In this document: one piece after another, positions 8,272 to 16,906 of the stretch
How positions within the stretch are numbered: the first letter of the stretch is position 1
Layout: every line of letters starts with the position of its first letter
NCBI GenBank assembly: GCA_002412965.1
Contig: DHWB01000011.1
Span: 310,001 to 374,000 of the forward strand
DNA length: 64,000 nucleotides
Reading direction: 5' to 3'
Origin: Desulfomicrobium sp. UBA5193
GTDB taxonomy: Bacteria > Desulfobacterota > Desulfovibrionia > Desulfovibrionales > Desulfomicrobiaceae
Program-made: the position numbers and the translations under genes
Notes under the pieces: model-generated
Database searches by the model: none
What the model saw: the letters and a program-made list of their open reading frames with translations, nothing else
What the model was told of the DNA's origin: nothing

Positions 8272-8688
8272 TCAAGCAGACAGGGGGGCGGTCGGTAGGG
8301 AGAGTGAAGGGTTTGCGGAGAATGCGTACGTGATTTTGTTCAAAAGGATACTCATGTCCATGAGTGGCTTGAAAAGAATATCTGAGTCGTTCAGCCCGAA
8401 TTCGAGCAGGCTGTCAGGCAGGCTGTATTCCAGTGATCCTGTAAAGATGATGAATCCGATTCCGGGATTTATGGCGTGCGCGCGCAGGATGAATTCGTTT
8501 CCGTTCATGTCGGGCAGGCGGATGTCCACTATGCATACGCCCGGGTGATTACGGGCCAGCTGTTCCAGTCCATTCTCGGCATTGGGGGCCGTGAGCACCG
8601 CATAGCCATGATCTTCCAGATAGTCGGCCAGGGAAGACCTCAGGAAATCCTCATCTTCCACGATCAAAATGACAGGCAAGGCAGACAT
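8272..8688 (-). CDS. Single-domain response regulator (receiver only)
   Basis: 138 residues. A complete receiver domain: acidic residues in ILIVEDED (11-14), phospho-acceptor D55 in VCIVDIRLPDMNG, and the conserved Lys in ILFKPLMD. After it comes a short linker with no output domain. Such proteins act in phosphorelays, in motility, or as stand-alone adaptors. No partner kinase is adjacent. The gene lies 67 bases upstream of the amidohydrolase on the same strand, so the two may be cotranscribed. Confidence 0.88.
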   Translation of the reverse strand: MSALPVILIVEDEDFLRSSLADYLEDHGYAVLTAPNAENGLEQLARNHPGVCIVDIRLPDMNGNEFILRAHAINPGIGFIIFTGSLEYSLPDSLLEFGLNDSDILFKPLMDMSILLNKITYAFSANPSLSLPTAPLSA

Positions 8689-9180
8689 GTAATCTCCCGG
8701 AATTTGGGGTGTCTTGTCTTACATGTATCGTAGACCAACACGGAATTCCAGTTTTACGCGAAATATTCGAAAAATTTTTCTCGAAGTGAAAGCAGATGCT
8801 GTTCGTCACAGCCTTGGCCCATGCATTATGGCATTACGCCGGGAATGCGGCACTTTCTGCTTGTCGTGCGCACGTGCAATGTTGTCTTTGGATCAGCAGG
8901 GTGGAGTGCGCAAGAAGTTGCTCGATCCCATTTTGAATCTGTCAGTCTCCAAGATGAATCCATAAAATCTTGATATGAAAGTAAAAGAATGTATCGTGTC
9001 CGGTCAGCGGCATGCTTGGACAGACAAGCGGTGCAAAGGTGGGCGCGGGTGGCTGCTCGCCGTACAAGGCTTTGTACATTCCATTTGCCGAGAAAGTGAT
9101 GCAGGCTTTGTGAATTTTGATACAAGGTGTTTTGCCGGACTCAAGCGGCATTTCGATTCACCGTAACCAGGGAGGACACC
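8689..9180. other. Intergenic region, divergent promoters expected
   Basis: No convincing gene. It separates the minus-strand receiver gene from the plus-strand DUF485/actP operon, so promoters for both should lie here. A weak sigma70-like pair, TTGATA at 8970 and TATCGT at 8992 with 16-base spacing, points toward the symporter operon; I give it little weight. Confidence 0.4.
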
Positions 9181-9486
9181 TTGCCAACCGTATCCATCAA
9201 CAGTCTGGATCATGAAAAGTTTCAGGATCTGGTCAGAAGAAAAAGAATTGTATCCGTGATCCTGAGCACTCTCATGCTGGTCATTTATTTTGGCTTCATT
9301 CTGGTCCTGGCCTTCAAGAAAGAGTTGCTTGCGGTTAAAGTCGGCGAGCACCTGACCCTGGGTGTTCCTGTGGGGCTTGCGGTCATCATTTCGGCCTGCG
9401 TGCTGACAGGCATTTATGTCACCTGGGCCAACAGCGCGTACGACGATGCGGTGACAAGCATTGTCGGCAACATGAAGGAGAAATGA
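9181..9486 (+). CDS. DUF485 small membrane protein (YjcH-like)
   Basis: 101 residues from a TTG start at 9181, chosen because GGGAGGACACC precedes it directly; an open frame continues upstream to 9127 without a Shine-Dalgarno. Seen: DHEKFQDLVRRKRIVS at the N-terminus, the DUF485 signature, then two membrane segments (about 23-43 and 60-82). Known: DUF485 proteins are encoded beside ActP-type acetate symporters and are thought to be accessory. The actP gene begins 1 base after this stop, so the two form one transcription unit. Confidence 0.88.
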   Translation: MPTVSINSLDHEKFQDLVRRKRIVSVILSTLMLVIYFGFILVLAFKKELLAVKVGEHLTLGVPVGLAVIISACVLTGIYVTWANSAYDDAVTSIVGNMKEK

Positions 9487-9487
9487 G

Positions 9488-11035
9488 ATGAATGAGTTCA
9501 CGTCCTCCATCGGACAGCCCAACGCGGTTTCCATCGGGTTCTTTTTGGTCTTCGTGCTGGCCACTCTGGTCATCACCTATTACGCGGCCAAGCGCAGCAA
9601 AACCGCCTCGCAGTTCTACGCCGCCGGCCGATCCGTCACGGGGCTCCAGAACGGCATCGCCCTGGCCGGCGACTACATGAGCGCGGCGTCCTTTCTGGGC
9701 ATCGCGGGCCTGGTGTCCCTCAAGGGCTATGACGGGCTCATCTATTCCATCGGATTTCTCGTGGGCTGGCCGATCATCATGTTCCTGATCGCCGAACCGT
9801 TGCGCAACCTGGGCAAATACACCTTCGCCGATGTGGTCGCCTATCGCCTCAAGCAAAAACCCATCCGCATCGCGGCGTCCTGCGGTTCGCTCATGACCGT
9901 GGCCTTTTATCTCATCGCCCAGATGGTCGGTTCCGGCTCGCTGGTGAAGCTCATGTTCGGGCTGCCCTACGAAGCGGCCGTCGTCGTCGTGGGCGTGATC
10001 ATGATTGCTTACGTGCTTTTCGGCGGCATGCTGGCCACGACCTGGGTGCAGATCATCAAGGCCATCCTGCTTCTGGGCGGAGCGTCCATTGTGGTTTTCA
10101 TGGTCCTGGCACAGTTTGAGTACAACCCGGTCAATCTTTTCGACGCCGCCGTGCTCAAGTACGGCGCAAAGGTTCTGGAACCGGGTGGTCTGGTATCGAA
10201 CCCTTGGGACGCCCTCTCCCTGGGCATTGCGCTGATGTTCGGAACGGCCGGACTGCCGCACATCCTGATGCGCTTCTATACCGTGCCCGATGCCAAGGCG
10301 GCGCGTAAATCCGTGCTCTATGCCACCGGCCTCATTTCCTATTTCTACATCCTGACCTTCATCATCGGCTTCGGCGCCATGGTGCTGGTGGGGCAGGACG
10401 TGATCACCGGGTTCGACAAGGGCGGCAACATGGCGGCTCCGCTCCTGGCCGAAGTCACGGGTGGCATCATGTTTCTGGGATTTATCGCGGCCGTTGCTTT
10501 TGCGACCATTTTGGCCGTGGTGGCGGGCCTGACCCTGGCAGGGGCCACGACCTTCTCCCATGATCTGTACGCCAACGTGTTCCGTACCGGCCGTTCCACA
10601 GAGGAAAACGAAGTGAAGATGGCCAAGCGCGCGACCGTCGCCCTTGGAATACTGGCCATCGGGCTTGGTATCGCCTTCAAGGGGCAGAACGTGGCCTTCA
10701 TGGTCGGTCTGGCCTTCGCCATCGCGGCCAGCGCCAATTTCCCGGCTCTGCTCCTTTCGATCATGTGGAAGCGCTTCAGCACGGTCGGCGCGACGGCGAG
10801 TATTGCCGTGGGAGCGGTTTTGGCGGTAGGGCTCATCATCATAAGCCCCACGGTCTGGGTCGATGTGCTCGGCAATGCCCAGGCCATTTTCCCCTGGAAG
10901 AATCCGGCCCTGATCTCGCTGCCTGCCGCCTTTGCAGCAGGTTGGCTCGGTTCGGTCCTGGTTCCTGACGAGGGCGCCGAGGCCAGATACGAGAACCAGC
11001 GCGTGCGCAACTACCTCGGAGTGGGCGCTGAATAA
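9488..11035 (+). CDS. actP: Solute:sodium symporter, acetate permease type
   Basis: 515 residues with about 13 hydrophobic segments. Family features seen: YYAAKRSKTASQFYAAGRSV and NGIALAGDYMSAASFLGIAG near the N-terminus, GTAGLPHILMRFYTVPDAK in the middle, and VAGLTLAGATTFSHDLYANV. These match the ActP branch of the sodium:solute symporter family, which takes up acetate and related short monocarboxylates. ATG 9488 follows GAAGGAG. Cotranscribed with the DUF485 gene. The next gene is a cNMP/CBS/DUF294 protein, a neighbour often found with ActP and possibly controlling its use. In an acetate-excreting sulfate reducer it may serve acetate reuptake; the true substrate is inferred. Confidence 0.9.
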   Translation: MNEFTSSIGQPNAVSIGFFLVFVLATLVITYYAAKRSKTASQFYAAGRSVTGLQNGIALAGDYMSAASFLGIAGLVSLKGYDGLIYSIGFLVGWPIIMFLIAEPLRNLGKYTFADVVAYRLKQKPIRIAASCGSLMTVAFYLIAQMVGSGSLVKLMFGLPYEAAVVVVGVIMIAYVLFGGMLATTWVQIIKAILLLGGASIVVFMVLAQFEYNPVNLFDAAVLKYGAKVLEPGGLVSNPWDALSLGIALMFGTAGLPHILMRFYTVPDAKAARKSVLYATGLISYFYILTFIIGFGAMVLVGQDVITGFDKGGNMAAPLLAEVTGGIMFLGFIAAVAFATILAVVAGLTLAGATTFSHDLYANVFRTGRSTEENEVKMAKRATVALGILAIGLGIAFKGQNVAFMVGLAFAIAASANFPALLLSIMWKRFSTVGATASIAVGAVLAVGLIIISPTVWVDVLGNAQAIFPWKNPALISLPAAFAAGWLGSVLVPDEGAEARYENQRVRNYLGVGAE

Positions 11036-11088
11036 ACGCGGGAAAGGTATGGTGGCCGGACCTGGCGGCCACCACATTGCGAGGTCCT

Positions 11089-12930
11089 ATGTCCTCAGAC
11101 GTGCATTTTTGCCGGGATTTTCTGCGCAAGGTCTACCCCTTCAGCCTGCTTTCGGCGGAGGCGCTTGAAGAGCTGCTGCCCGCCGTGCGCGTGCGGCAGC
11201 TTCCGGCTCGCGAGATGTTCGTCGAATCAGTGGTCGGAGTTGTCCTGCACGGCGCCGTCCATCTGACTTCCCAGGGCGTTCATTTTGAGCGGATCATCGA
11301 CGGCGATGCCTTTGGCTTCGAGTCTGTCGTTGATGTGCGTCTGCCGTTTCTGGAGGTGCGCGCCGAGGAAGACACCTCCTTCCTGGCCATAGGGCTTGAA
11401 GCTTTCAGGGCATTGCTGGAAGGGGAAAATGCTCTGCAGGCGTATTTTGTCCGCAAATGCGAGCGGCTCACGATGCTGCTCGATGCGTCGCGCTTGCGGG
11501 CGTCCGAGCTGGAAACCGATCCATTCCTGCGCCTCACCGTGGGAAGCATCGTCTTGGACGACCCTGTTTTTGTCCCTGCCTCCATGTCCGCGTCCGAGGC
11601 TGCGCGGACCATGCGCGTGCACGGTGTTTCAGCCTGTCTGGTCGGCGATGCGGCTCAGGTCGCCGGGATTCTCACCGAAAAGGACGTGGTCGCCCAGGCC
11701 TCGCGCGGGACGCTCGATGTCAGGGTGGAGGAGATGATGACCGCCGGGCTTATCACCGTGCGCGGCGAGGAGCTGGTGTTCGAGGCGTTTTCCACCATGA
11801 TCCGCTACGGCATACGCCGTCTGGTCATGGTCGATGAGAACGAAAAGCCGCGCGGTCTTCTCCAGGAGCGGGACATGCTTTCGGCCCGGGGGGAGAATCC
11901 GCTGCATCTGTCGGGCGAAATTGCATCGGCCCAGTCTTTTGCGGCTCTGGCCCAGTGCTTCGAGCGTCTGCGTGCCATGGTGCTGCGCAGCGCCGCCGAG
12001 AGGATCGGCGCTGAAAAAGTGGTCCGGTTCGTGGCCCATATCCACGACCAGATTCTGGTCCGCGTGGCGGGACTGGTCATGGAAGATCTGGGGCAGGGGC
12101 CTCGGGAATTTTCGCTCATGGTGCTCGGCAGTGAAGGGCGCAGGGAACAGTTTCTGGCCACGGACCAGGACAACGCCTTGGTCTTTTCCGATGAAGGGGA
12201 AGACGGAGACTATTTCGCCGCCTTTGGGCAGCGCTTTGTGCGCGCTTTGGTGGAGATAGGTTTTCCCCCCTGTCCCCATGGAGTGATGATTGAAAACGCG
12301 CTCTGGCGGCAGTCGTTCTCCGCGTGGCGGGACAGCATCGACGCCATGATGCGTGTTGTCGACGCGGACGCGGTGCTGCGCCTGACCCAATTGGCCGATT
12401 CCCGGCATATTTTTGGGGCGCCCCGGCTCTGCGAGCGTCTGCGGGAGCACCTCTTCCGTCAGGTGCGCGACACTCCGGTGCTGCTCAAGTACATGGCCAG
12501 GGAGGCCCTGCGTTTTGCGCCGCCCATGGGCTTTTTCCACAATCTCGTGGTCGAGAGGAGCGGTCCGGCCAAAGGCTGCCTTGATCTGAAAAAGGGTGGG
12601 ATTTTTCCACTGACCCAGGGCATCAAGACTCTGGCCCTGGAGCATGGGCTGCACGAGACGGGAAGCATGGAACGCCTCCACAGTCTGCGCCGGGAAGGCG
12701 TCTTCTCGGAGGCGATGGCGATCAATATTCATGACGCCTTTGATTTTTTCCAGAGCCTGCGTCTGCGTGTCCAGGCCGCAGGTGTGCGTGCGCGGCAGGC
12801 TCCGGACAATCATGTCCGTATTGATCTCCTGGCTGCGCTCGAACGGGAGCGGCTCAAGGATTGCTTTGGGGTGGTCATTGATTTTCAATCATTTCTGCAC
12901 ACAAAGTTCGGGCTGCACCTGATCTCCTGA
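11089..12930 (+). CDS. cNMP-binding/CBS/DUF294 putative nucleotidyltransferase
   Basis: 613 residues. Order of domains: a cyclic-nucleotide-binding-like region (about 1-130), two CBS domains (about 145-265, with AARTMRVHGVSACLVGD and FSTMIRYGIRRLVMVDE), a DUF294 nucleotidyltransferase-like domain with MVLGSEGRREQFLATDQDNA (the GS...DxD pattern, as in GlnD), and a C-terminal substrate-binding DUF294_C region. The family is named as putative protein nucleotidyltransferase; its target is not known. ATG 11089 has GAGG just upstream; a TTG at 11077 is the alternative. It follows actP by 53 bases, with a hairpin (GGTGGCC at 11051, GGCCACC at 11067) between, and ends before a strong terminator. Confidence 0.88.
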   Translation: MSSDVHFCRDFLRKVYPFSLLSAEALEELLPAVRVRQLPAREMFVESVVGVVLHGAVHLTSQGVHFERIIDGDAFGFESVVDVRLPFLEVRAEEDTSFLAIGLEAFRALLEGENALQAYFVRKCERLTMLLDASRLRASELETDPFLRLTVGSIVLDDPVFVPASMSASEAARTMRVHGVSACLVGDAAQVAGILTEKDVVAQASRGTLDVRVEEMMTAGLITVRGEELVFEAFSTMIRYGIRRLVMVDENEKPRGLLQERDMLSARGENPLHLSGEIASAQSFAALAQCFERLRAMVLRSAAERIGAEKVVRFVAHIHDQILVRVAGLVMEDLGQGPREFSLMVLGSEGRREQFLATDQDNALVFSDEGEDGDYFAAFGQRFVRALVEIGFPPCPHGVMIENALWRQSFSAWRDSIDAMMRVVDADAVLRLTQLADSRHIFGAPRLCERLREHLFRQVRDTPVLLKYMAREALRFAPPMGFFHNLVVERSGPAKGCLDLKKGGIFPLTQGIKTLALEHGLHETGSMERLHSLRREGVFSEAMAINIHDAFDFFQSLRLRVQAAGVRARQAPDNHVRIDLLAALERERLKDCFGVVIDFQSFLHTKFGLHLIS

Positions 12931-13011
12931 AGATCGCCCATGCATTTCGGCTTTTTATTTTCGAAAACGAACACTCGTTGTTGACTTGCGAATATTCTTG
13001 CACGATATTTC

Positions 13012-13045
13012 AGTCGTCCCTGATTTGCGGGGGCGACTTTTTTTT
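13012..13045 (+). terminator. Intrinsic terminator after the DUF294 gene
   Basis: Stem AGTCGTCCC/GGGGCGACT (one G-U pair) with a 9-base loop, followed by eight T. It lies 81 bases after the stop and 20 bases before the next GTG start, so it could also act as an attenuator of that gene. Confidence 0.85.
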
Positions 13046-13065
13046 GCCGGTGAGCAAGGATCTTT

Positions 13066-14406
13066 GTGAGCACTATCGCACACTGCATGAGTCCTGAGTT
13101 GTTGTCTGTTTTGGACCGCTTCGATTTTTCGGCTTGCATGGTCTGCGGGTCCTGCGCCAATGGCTGTCCGGTCACGGGCACACCCGGCATGGCCGGGTGG
13201 GATACGCGCAAGGTCATGCGCATGCTGGCCAACGGCCTGGTCGACGAGGTCGTTGCGTCGGATTTTCCCTGGCTGTGCACGGGCTGCGGACGCTGCGCCG
13301 GGGTCTGTCCGGCGGGCATCGACATCCCCTCCGTCATGGGCCACATGAAGAGTCTGCGGCCGCGCGAGGCGGTGCCGGGCTCCCTGCACAAGGGCATGGC
13401 CAACAATCTGGCCACGGGCAACAATCTGGCCATCAGCCGTGAGGAGTACCTCGAAGGCATGCGCGATCTGGGCGCGGACTTGGCCGAGGAATGTCCCGGC
13501 TTTTACGTGCCGGTGGACCGAGTGGGCGCGGACATTCTCTTTTTTCCCAATTCCAAGGAAGTGTACGGCGATTTCGAGGACCAGTTCTGGTGGTGGAAGA
13601 TTTTCTATGCCGCCCGCGAGAACTGGACCGTGCCGTCGGAAGGCTGGGAAGCTGTGGACTGGGCGCTCTTCACCGGCAACTACGAGGGAAACAGGGAACT
13701 CGCGCGGCGCAAGATCGAATATATGCGCTCAAACGCTGTAAAGACCATGATCATGCCGGATTGCGGTGGTGGGTCCTATGGCTGCCGCAAAGGCATGTCC
13801 GCGCTGGCTGCGGAGAATCCGGACAATGCCGTGGATCATGTCTATCTCTACGACTATTTGCTGGGTCTCATCCGCCAGGGGCGCATCCGCCTGGACAAAA
13901 GCGTGCACAAGGGCAAACGCTTTACCTTTCATGACTCCTGCAAGCATGGGCGCGAGCTGGCCGCGCATTATGGTAAGGGCTATTTCGACGAGCCGCGCGA
14001 AATCGTCGCCGCCTGCGTGGACGATTTCGTGGAATTGACCCCGACCCGCGAGAAGAATTTCTGTTGCGGCGCGGGCGGCGGCATGTGGCCCATGCCCTTT
14101 GAACAGCAGTCGGCCTGGCACGCGCGCTACAAATATCAGCAGATCAAGGATTCGGGCGCAGACGTTGTGGTTGTGGGCTGCTCAAACTGCCGCGACCAGA
14201 TCATGCGCCGCATCCCCAAATTCTACCCCGACTGCACCTACGAGGTGAAATACATCTGGCAGCTGGTGGCCGAGGCCCTGGTTATCGAACCGTGGGAGGC
14301 CAAACGCATCCCCACGGCGCAGGCCGAGGCGCGGGAGCAGTGGGAGCGGCTCGGGATGGAGCCGCTCGGGATGGAGCCGCTCGGGATGGAGCCGCAGGAA
14401 GAGTAG
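13066..14406 (+). CDS. HdrD-like (Fe-S)-binding oxidoreductase, two CCG domains
   Basis: 446 residues, soluble. Seen: two ferredoxin-type motifs, C24/C27/C30/C34 (CMVCGSCANGCP) and C71/C74/C77/C81 (CTGCGRCAGVCP), then two cysteine-rich CCG-type regions (FHDSCKHGREL, NFCCGAGGGMW, GCSNCRDQIM). This resembles HdrD/GlpC-type subunits that move electrons between a dehydrogenase and menaquinone or thiol partners; the partner here is unknown. GTG 13066 has AAGGA at good spacing. The C-terminus carries three exact LGMEP repeats (429-443), encoded by a 15-bp direct repeat at 14350-14394. No membrane anchor or flavin subunit gene is adjacent. Confidence 0.85.
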   Translation: MSTIAHCMSPELLSVLDRFDFSACMVCGSCANGCPVTGTPGMAGWDTRKVMRMLANGLVDEVVASDFPWLCTGCGRCAGVCPAGIDIPSVMGHMKSLRPREAVPGSLHKGMANNLATGNNLAISREEYLEGMRDLGADLAEECPGFYVPVDRVGADILFFPNSKEVYGDFEDQFWWWKIFYAARENWTVPSEGWEAVDWALFTGNYEGNRELARRKIEYMRSNAVKTMIMPDCGGGSYGCRKGMSALAAENPDNAVDHVYLYDYLLGLIRQGRIRLDKSVHKGKRFTFHDSCKHGRELAAHYGKGYFDEPREIVAACVDDFVELTPTREKNFCCGAGGGMWPMPFEQQSAWHARYKYQQIKDSGADVVVVGCSNCRDQIMRRIPKFYPDCTYEVKYIWQLVAEALVIEPWEAKRIPTAQAEAREQWERLGMEPLGMEPLGMEPQEE

Positions 14407-14422
14407 CCCGGCTTGGCCGGGC
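14406..14422. terminator. GC-rich hairpin between convergent genes
   Basis: GCCCGGC-TTG-GCCGGGC begins at the last base of the Fe-S gene and ends 6 bases before the end of the convergent AhpD-like gene. No good U-tract; it may still stop transcription from both sides. Confidence 0.5.
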
Positions 14423-14428
14423 ATTGGC

Positions 14429-14896
14429 CTATTTCTCAAACGCCTTGATCAGGTACGACATGCCGATGATCGCGTTGCCCTGGGCACACGCGTCAAGGAT
14501 GTCGCTGTCCTTCCAGCCCAGTCCGCGCAGAGTCTCCATTTCCTTTTCGTGCACGGCTTCCTTGGCCAGAACTTTGCGCATCACATGCAGCAGGGCGTTT
14601 TCGGCGTCGGAAAAGACTTCAACGGGCACGCCTTTGGAGAGGTTGTCCATGTCCTGAACGCTGAGGCCGCTCTTGGTCAGCCAGGTCCGGTTCAGGATCT
14701 GGCAGTGATCGGAGCAGACCTGGTTTGCGGCCAGAAAACGGATCGCCGCCAGCATGGGAAAGTTCAAACGCTCATGGACCATGAAGTATGTGATCTGCTC
14801 GAACTGCAGATCAAGCATTTCAGGACTCGTGCTCAAAAGCTGCAGAGGCGCGGGGACTTCCGCGCGACCCAGGAAATGGGCGTAAATTTCAGCCAC
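14429..14896 (-). CDS. AhpD-fold / carboxymuconolactone decarboxylase-like protein
   Basis: 155 residues, mostly helical. NFPMLAAIRFLAANQVCSDHCQ and the C-terminal GWKDSDILDACAQGNAIIGM are in the style of the AhpD-like superfamily, where two cysteines serve as redox centre; here they are spaced CX3C (CSDHC) rather than the usual CX2C. Function is therefore uncertain: a peroxidase-like or thiol-redox role is possible. Start is weakly supported: GTG 14896 has only GAAGG two bases away, and the frame stays open upstream to about 14940 without ATG. Nothing nearby explains its role. Confidence 0.65.
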   Translation of the reverse strand: MAEIYAHFLGRAEVPAPLQLLSTSPEMLDLQFEQITYFMVHERLNFPMLAAIRFLAANQVCSDHCQILNRTWLTKSGLSVQDMDNLSKGVPVEVFSDAENALLHVMRKVLAKEAVHEKEMETLRGLGWKDSDILDACAQGNAIIGMSYLIKAFEK

Positions 14897-15511
14897 GCCC
14901 TTCGTAGCCTGTCCGGGCTTTTGAACTGGTGGGGGATGATGAATTCAAAAATAGATTGGAGAAGGTGCGGACGGTATTAAAAAAAAGTCAACGCGAGACC
15001 TCGGTCCTTTTGATAATGGGATGCTGACCCTGCAGGTTTGACCCCGCAGTCCCCACGGTCGACTCCCATCATCAGCCGGTCTGGCCGAATTATCCACAGC
15101 TCTCCTTGATCTTACGCGACCACCCTCGTCAAATATGGCGTATATGTTGGATTTGGCAGGTCGCGTTGCGAACTTTCTCTGCTCATTTATTCTGCGACTT
15201 TGTTTAGCCCCTTGTAATCAATATGTTATGATCATGGATGTCTGCGACCTTCTCCGGCACGGGTGTTGCGAGGAGCGTGGTAGCTGGGCCACAAATGCTT
15301 TTGAGCGCGTGAGTGTTCAGTTTTAACAAAATGGCGCAGAGTTCCGATGGCAGCAAAGAGAGCAATTTTAACTGGTACAACTATCTTTGTATGGAATCCT
15401 CCCAGGTCCAGGGTTGGTCAGGATCGTGGTCGTGAGCAACGGCATGCTTTGTGGAATCATATATCTCAAAAGATTTAATCGGTGGCGCAAACTCTAACTG
15501 GAGGGATTTAT
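14897..15511. other. Gene-free stretch before the BON lipoprotein gene
   Basis: About 615 bases with lower GC than the flanks and no credible reading frame; a 63-codon frame at 15135 has no Shine-Dalgarno or family features. It marks the start of a scarred accessory stretch reaching to about 19.4 kb. Confidence 0.5.
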
Positions 15512-15916
15512 ATGAAACAGATATTCAAGGTTTTTTGCATCATGCTCATGTTTACGGTCGTTTTTGCCTTGGCCGCTTGCCAAGACGATAGACCTGCGGA
15601 GAAAGCCGGCAAAAAAGTTGATGAAACGACTCAGAAAGTCGGTGATAAAATGGAGAAGGCGGGTGCCGCAGTCGTCAAAAGTGCAGAAAATGCAGGTGAT
15701 TACATGGACGACACCGCAATTACAGCCAAGGTCAAAGCGGATATTTTGCAAGATCCACTCCTGAAGGTGTTTGAGATCGATGTTGTCACGACGGACGGAG
15801 TAGTGAAATTGGGCGGCACGGTGGATGCAAAACCAAGTATCGACAGGGCAACGGAAATAGCGCGTAGCGTTAAAGATGTGAAGTCAGTGCAGAATAATTT
15901 GGTGATTAAAAAGTGA
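15512..15916 (+). CDS. BON-domain lipoprotein (OsmY-like)
   Basis: 134 residues. Seen: signal peptide MKQIFKVFCIMLMF with lipobox FALAAC, giving lipidated C23; a Lys-rich charged linker (24-65); and one BON domain (about 67-133) with DDTAITAKVKADIL, VTTDGVVKLGGTVD and VKSVQNNLVI. Known: BON domains bind phospholipid or support envelope integrity; OsmY-type proteins respond to osmotic stress. Start ATG 15512 has GGAGGGA 5 bases upstream; in-frame codons before it are not needed. The aspartates after C23 (CQDD) do not occupy the classical +2 position, so outer-membrane sorting is likely. Confidence 0.85.
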   Translation: MKQIFKVFCIMLMFTVVFALAACQDDRPAEKAGKKVDETTQKVGDKMEKAGAAVVKSAENAGDYMDDTAITAKVKADILQDPLLKVFEIDVVTTDGVVKLGGTVDAKPSIDRATEIARSVKDVKSVQNNLVIKK

Positions 15917-16145
15917 TGGACTGCTGTTCTGCTGTTCTGCTGTTTTGAATACGGTTTATCCTTGCAGGAGAGGAAGAAGGGAAATCAAATGGATGTTTAA
16001 GATCACCTTATCCTAAATGTGTGGGTATTGGAAACATAGCTCATGTTGAAACCGAACTGAAATTACTGGCAAAAAGTCCATTTTTGAGTCAAGAAAAAGG
16101 GTCTGGTTTCGCTTTGACTTAAATGTTCCTTCGTTGAGGAGAGTC

Positions 16146-16170
16146 GGTTTAAATCCCATCAGCTCCGCCA
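16146..16170 (+). other. 3' end of a tRNA gene (probable tRNA-Ser type), no 5' part present
   Basis: The sequence reads as a T-loop (GGTTTAAATCC), the 3' acceptor strand CAGCTCC, discriminator G and CCA, directly followed by an A/T run and a strong terminator. The matching 5' acceptor strand GGAGCTG is absent from the preceding 100 bases, so this is not a complete tRNA. Discriminator G before CCA is typical of tRNA-Ser and tRNA-Sec. Best explained as an att-type remnant of site-specific integration into a tRNA gene, or as a truncated tRNA. Confidence 0.55.
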
Positions 16171-16180
16171 AAAAAATAAA

Positions 16181-16220
16181 GGGGTTAAGGTCAAGCGGTC
16201 TTAACCCCTCTTTCTTTTCC
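16181..16220. terminator. Bidirectional intrinsic terminator
   Basis: GGGGTTAAG (16181-16189) pairs with CTTAACCCC (16200-16208). A T-rich run follows on the plus strand (16209-16220) and another on the minus strand (complement of 16170-16180). It sits just after the tRNA 3' fragment and next to the end of the broken EAL gene. Confidence 0.85.
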
Positions 16221-16224
16221 GACT

Positions 16225-16503
16225 TCAGTTCGGGATGCCCTCCAAAATTGCGGCGCGAATCATGTTTCCGGCGTCTTCTGGACTGGAGCCATGGGTTTTG
16301 AGAACATGTAGCCTTGGGCGCGGTCGCAGTTGATGGATTGCAGGCGCTCAAGCTGTTCCTGCGTCTCCACGCCTTCGGCGGTGACTCTGAGGCCATACTG
16401 TGGGCCATGTCCACGATGGAACGGACGATCTCGGCGTTCTCCTTGGGCGTGTCCGTGCCGCTGATGAAGGAACGGTCGAACTTGAAAATGTCCATGGGAA
16501 ACT
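16225..16503 (-). pseudogene. EAL-domain gene fragment, copy A (frameshifted)
   Basis: About 280 bp nearly identical to the last 275 bp of the EAL fragment at 18920-19438. It encodes the C-terminal part of an EAL phosphodiesterase (RVTAEGVETQEQLERLQSIN, SINCDRAQGYMFSKPMAP). Compared with copy B it has a one-base loss near 16396 and a five-base gain near 16286, so no single frame is open. Homology stops abruptly at 16503, leaving unrelated DNA. It cannot make a functional enzyme. Confidence 0.8.
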
Positions 16504-16906
16504 ACTTCCACTTCCGGAACTGTAGTCACATCATGACGCATGTACGGGCACACATGGAGCAACGAGTGCGGACTCATCTGTGCACGCGTCACAAGCGGAA
16601 GCGGCACGAATGCTACCACTAATATTCTAATCGAGAGCTCTACAGCATGTATGGGTTGTACAGAGTGCACACATCCGCCTTGTGGACGAAAGCGCATGCC
16701 TTGATGTAAAGAACATCAGAAAGCCGTGTGCTGGAAAACTGCCTGCACGGTTTGATGAGAAGATGCTGGCAACACGGATGACTAGGTTGACACGTAGTAG
16801 CCGCTTGCGGCGAGTCGTCAAGCGAAGTCATAGTGAAACGATAGCGCCAGCTTTCTACTCTACCTCATTCCCATTGTTGCGGACAGTCAATAAAACATGC
16901 TGATTT
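16504..16906. other. Gene-free stretch with a group II intron-like hairpin
   Basis: No credible gene. At 16722-16758 the plus strand reads AGCCGTGTGC, GAAAAC, GCACGGTTTGATGAG, with a CCGTG/CACGG stem. It recalls a hairpin commonly seen near the start of bacterial group II intron reverse-transcriptase genes. No reverse transcriptase follows, so at most this is a relic. Confidence 0.35.

Noticed and set aside
15135..15326. 63-codon frame with a Cys-rich, hydrophobic product
   Set aside because: No Shine-Dalgarno, no family features, and unusual composition; likely chance.
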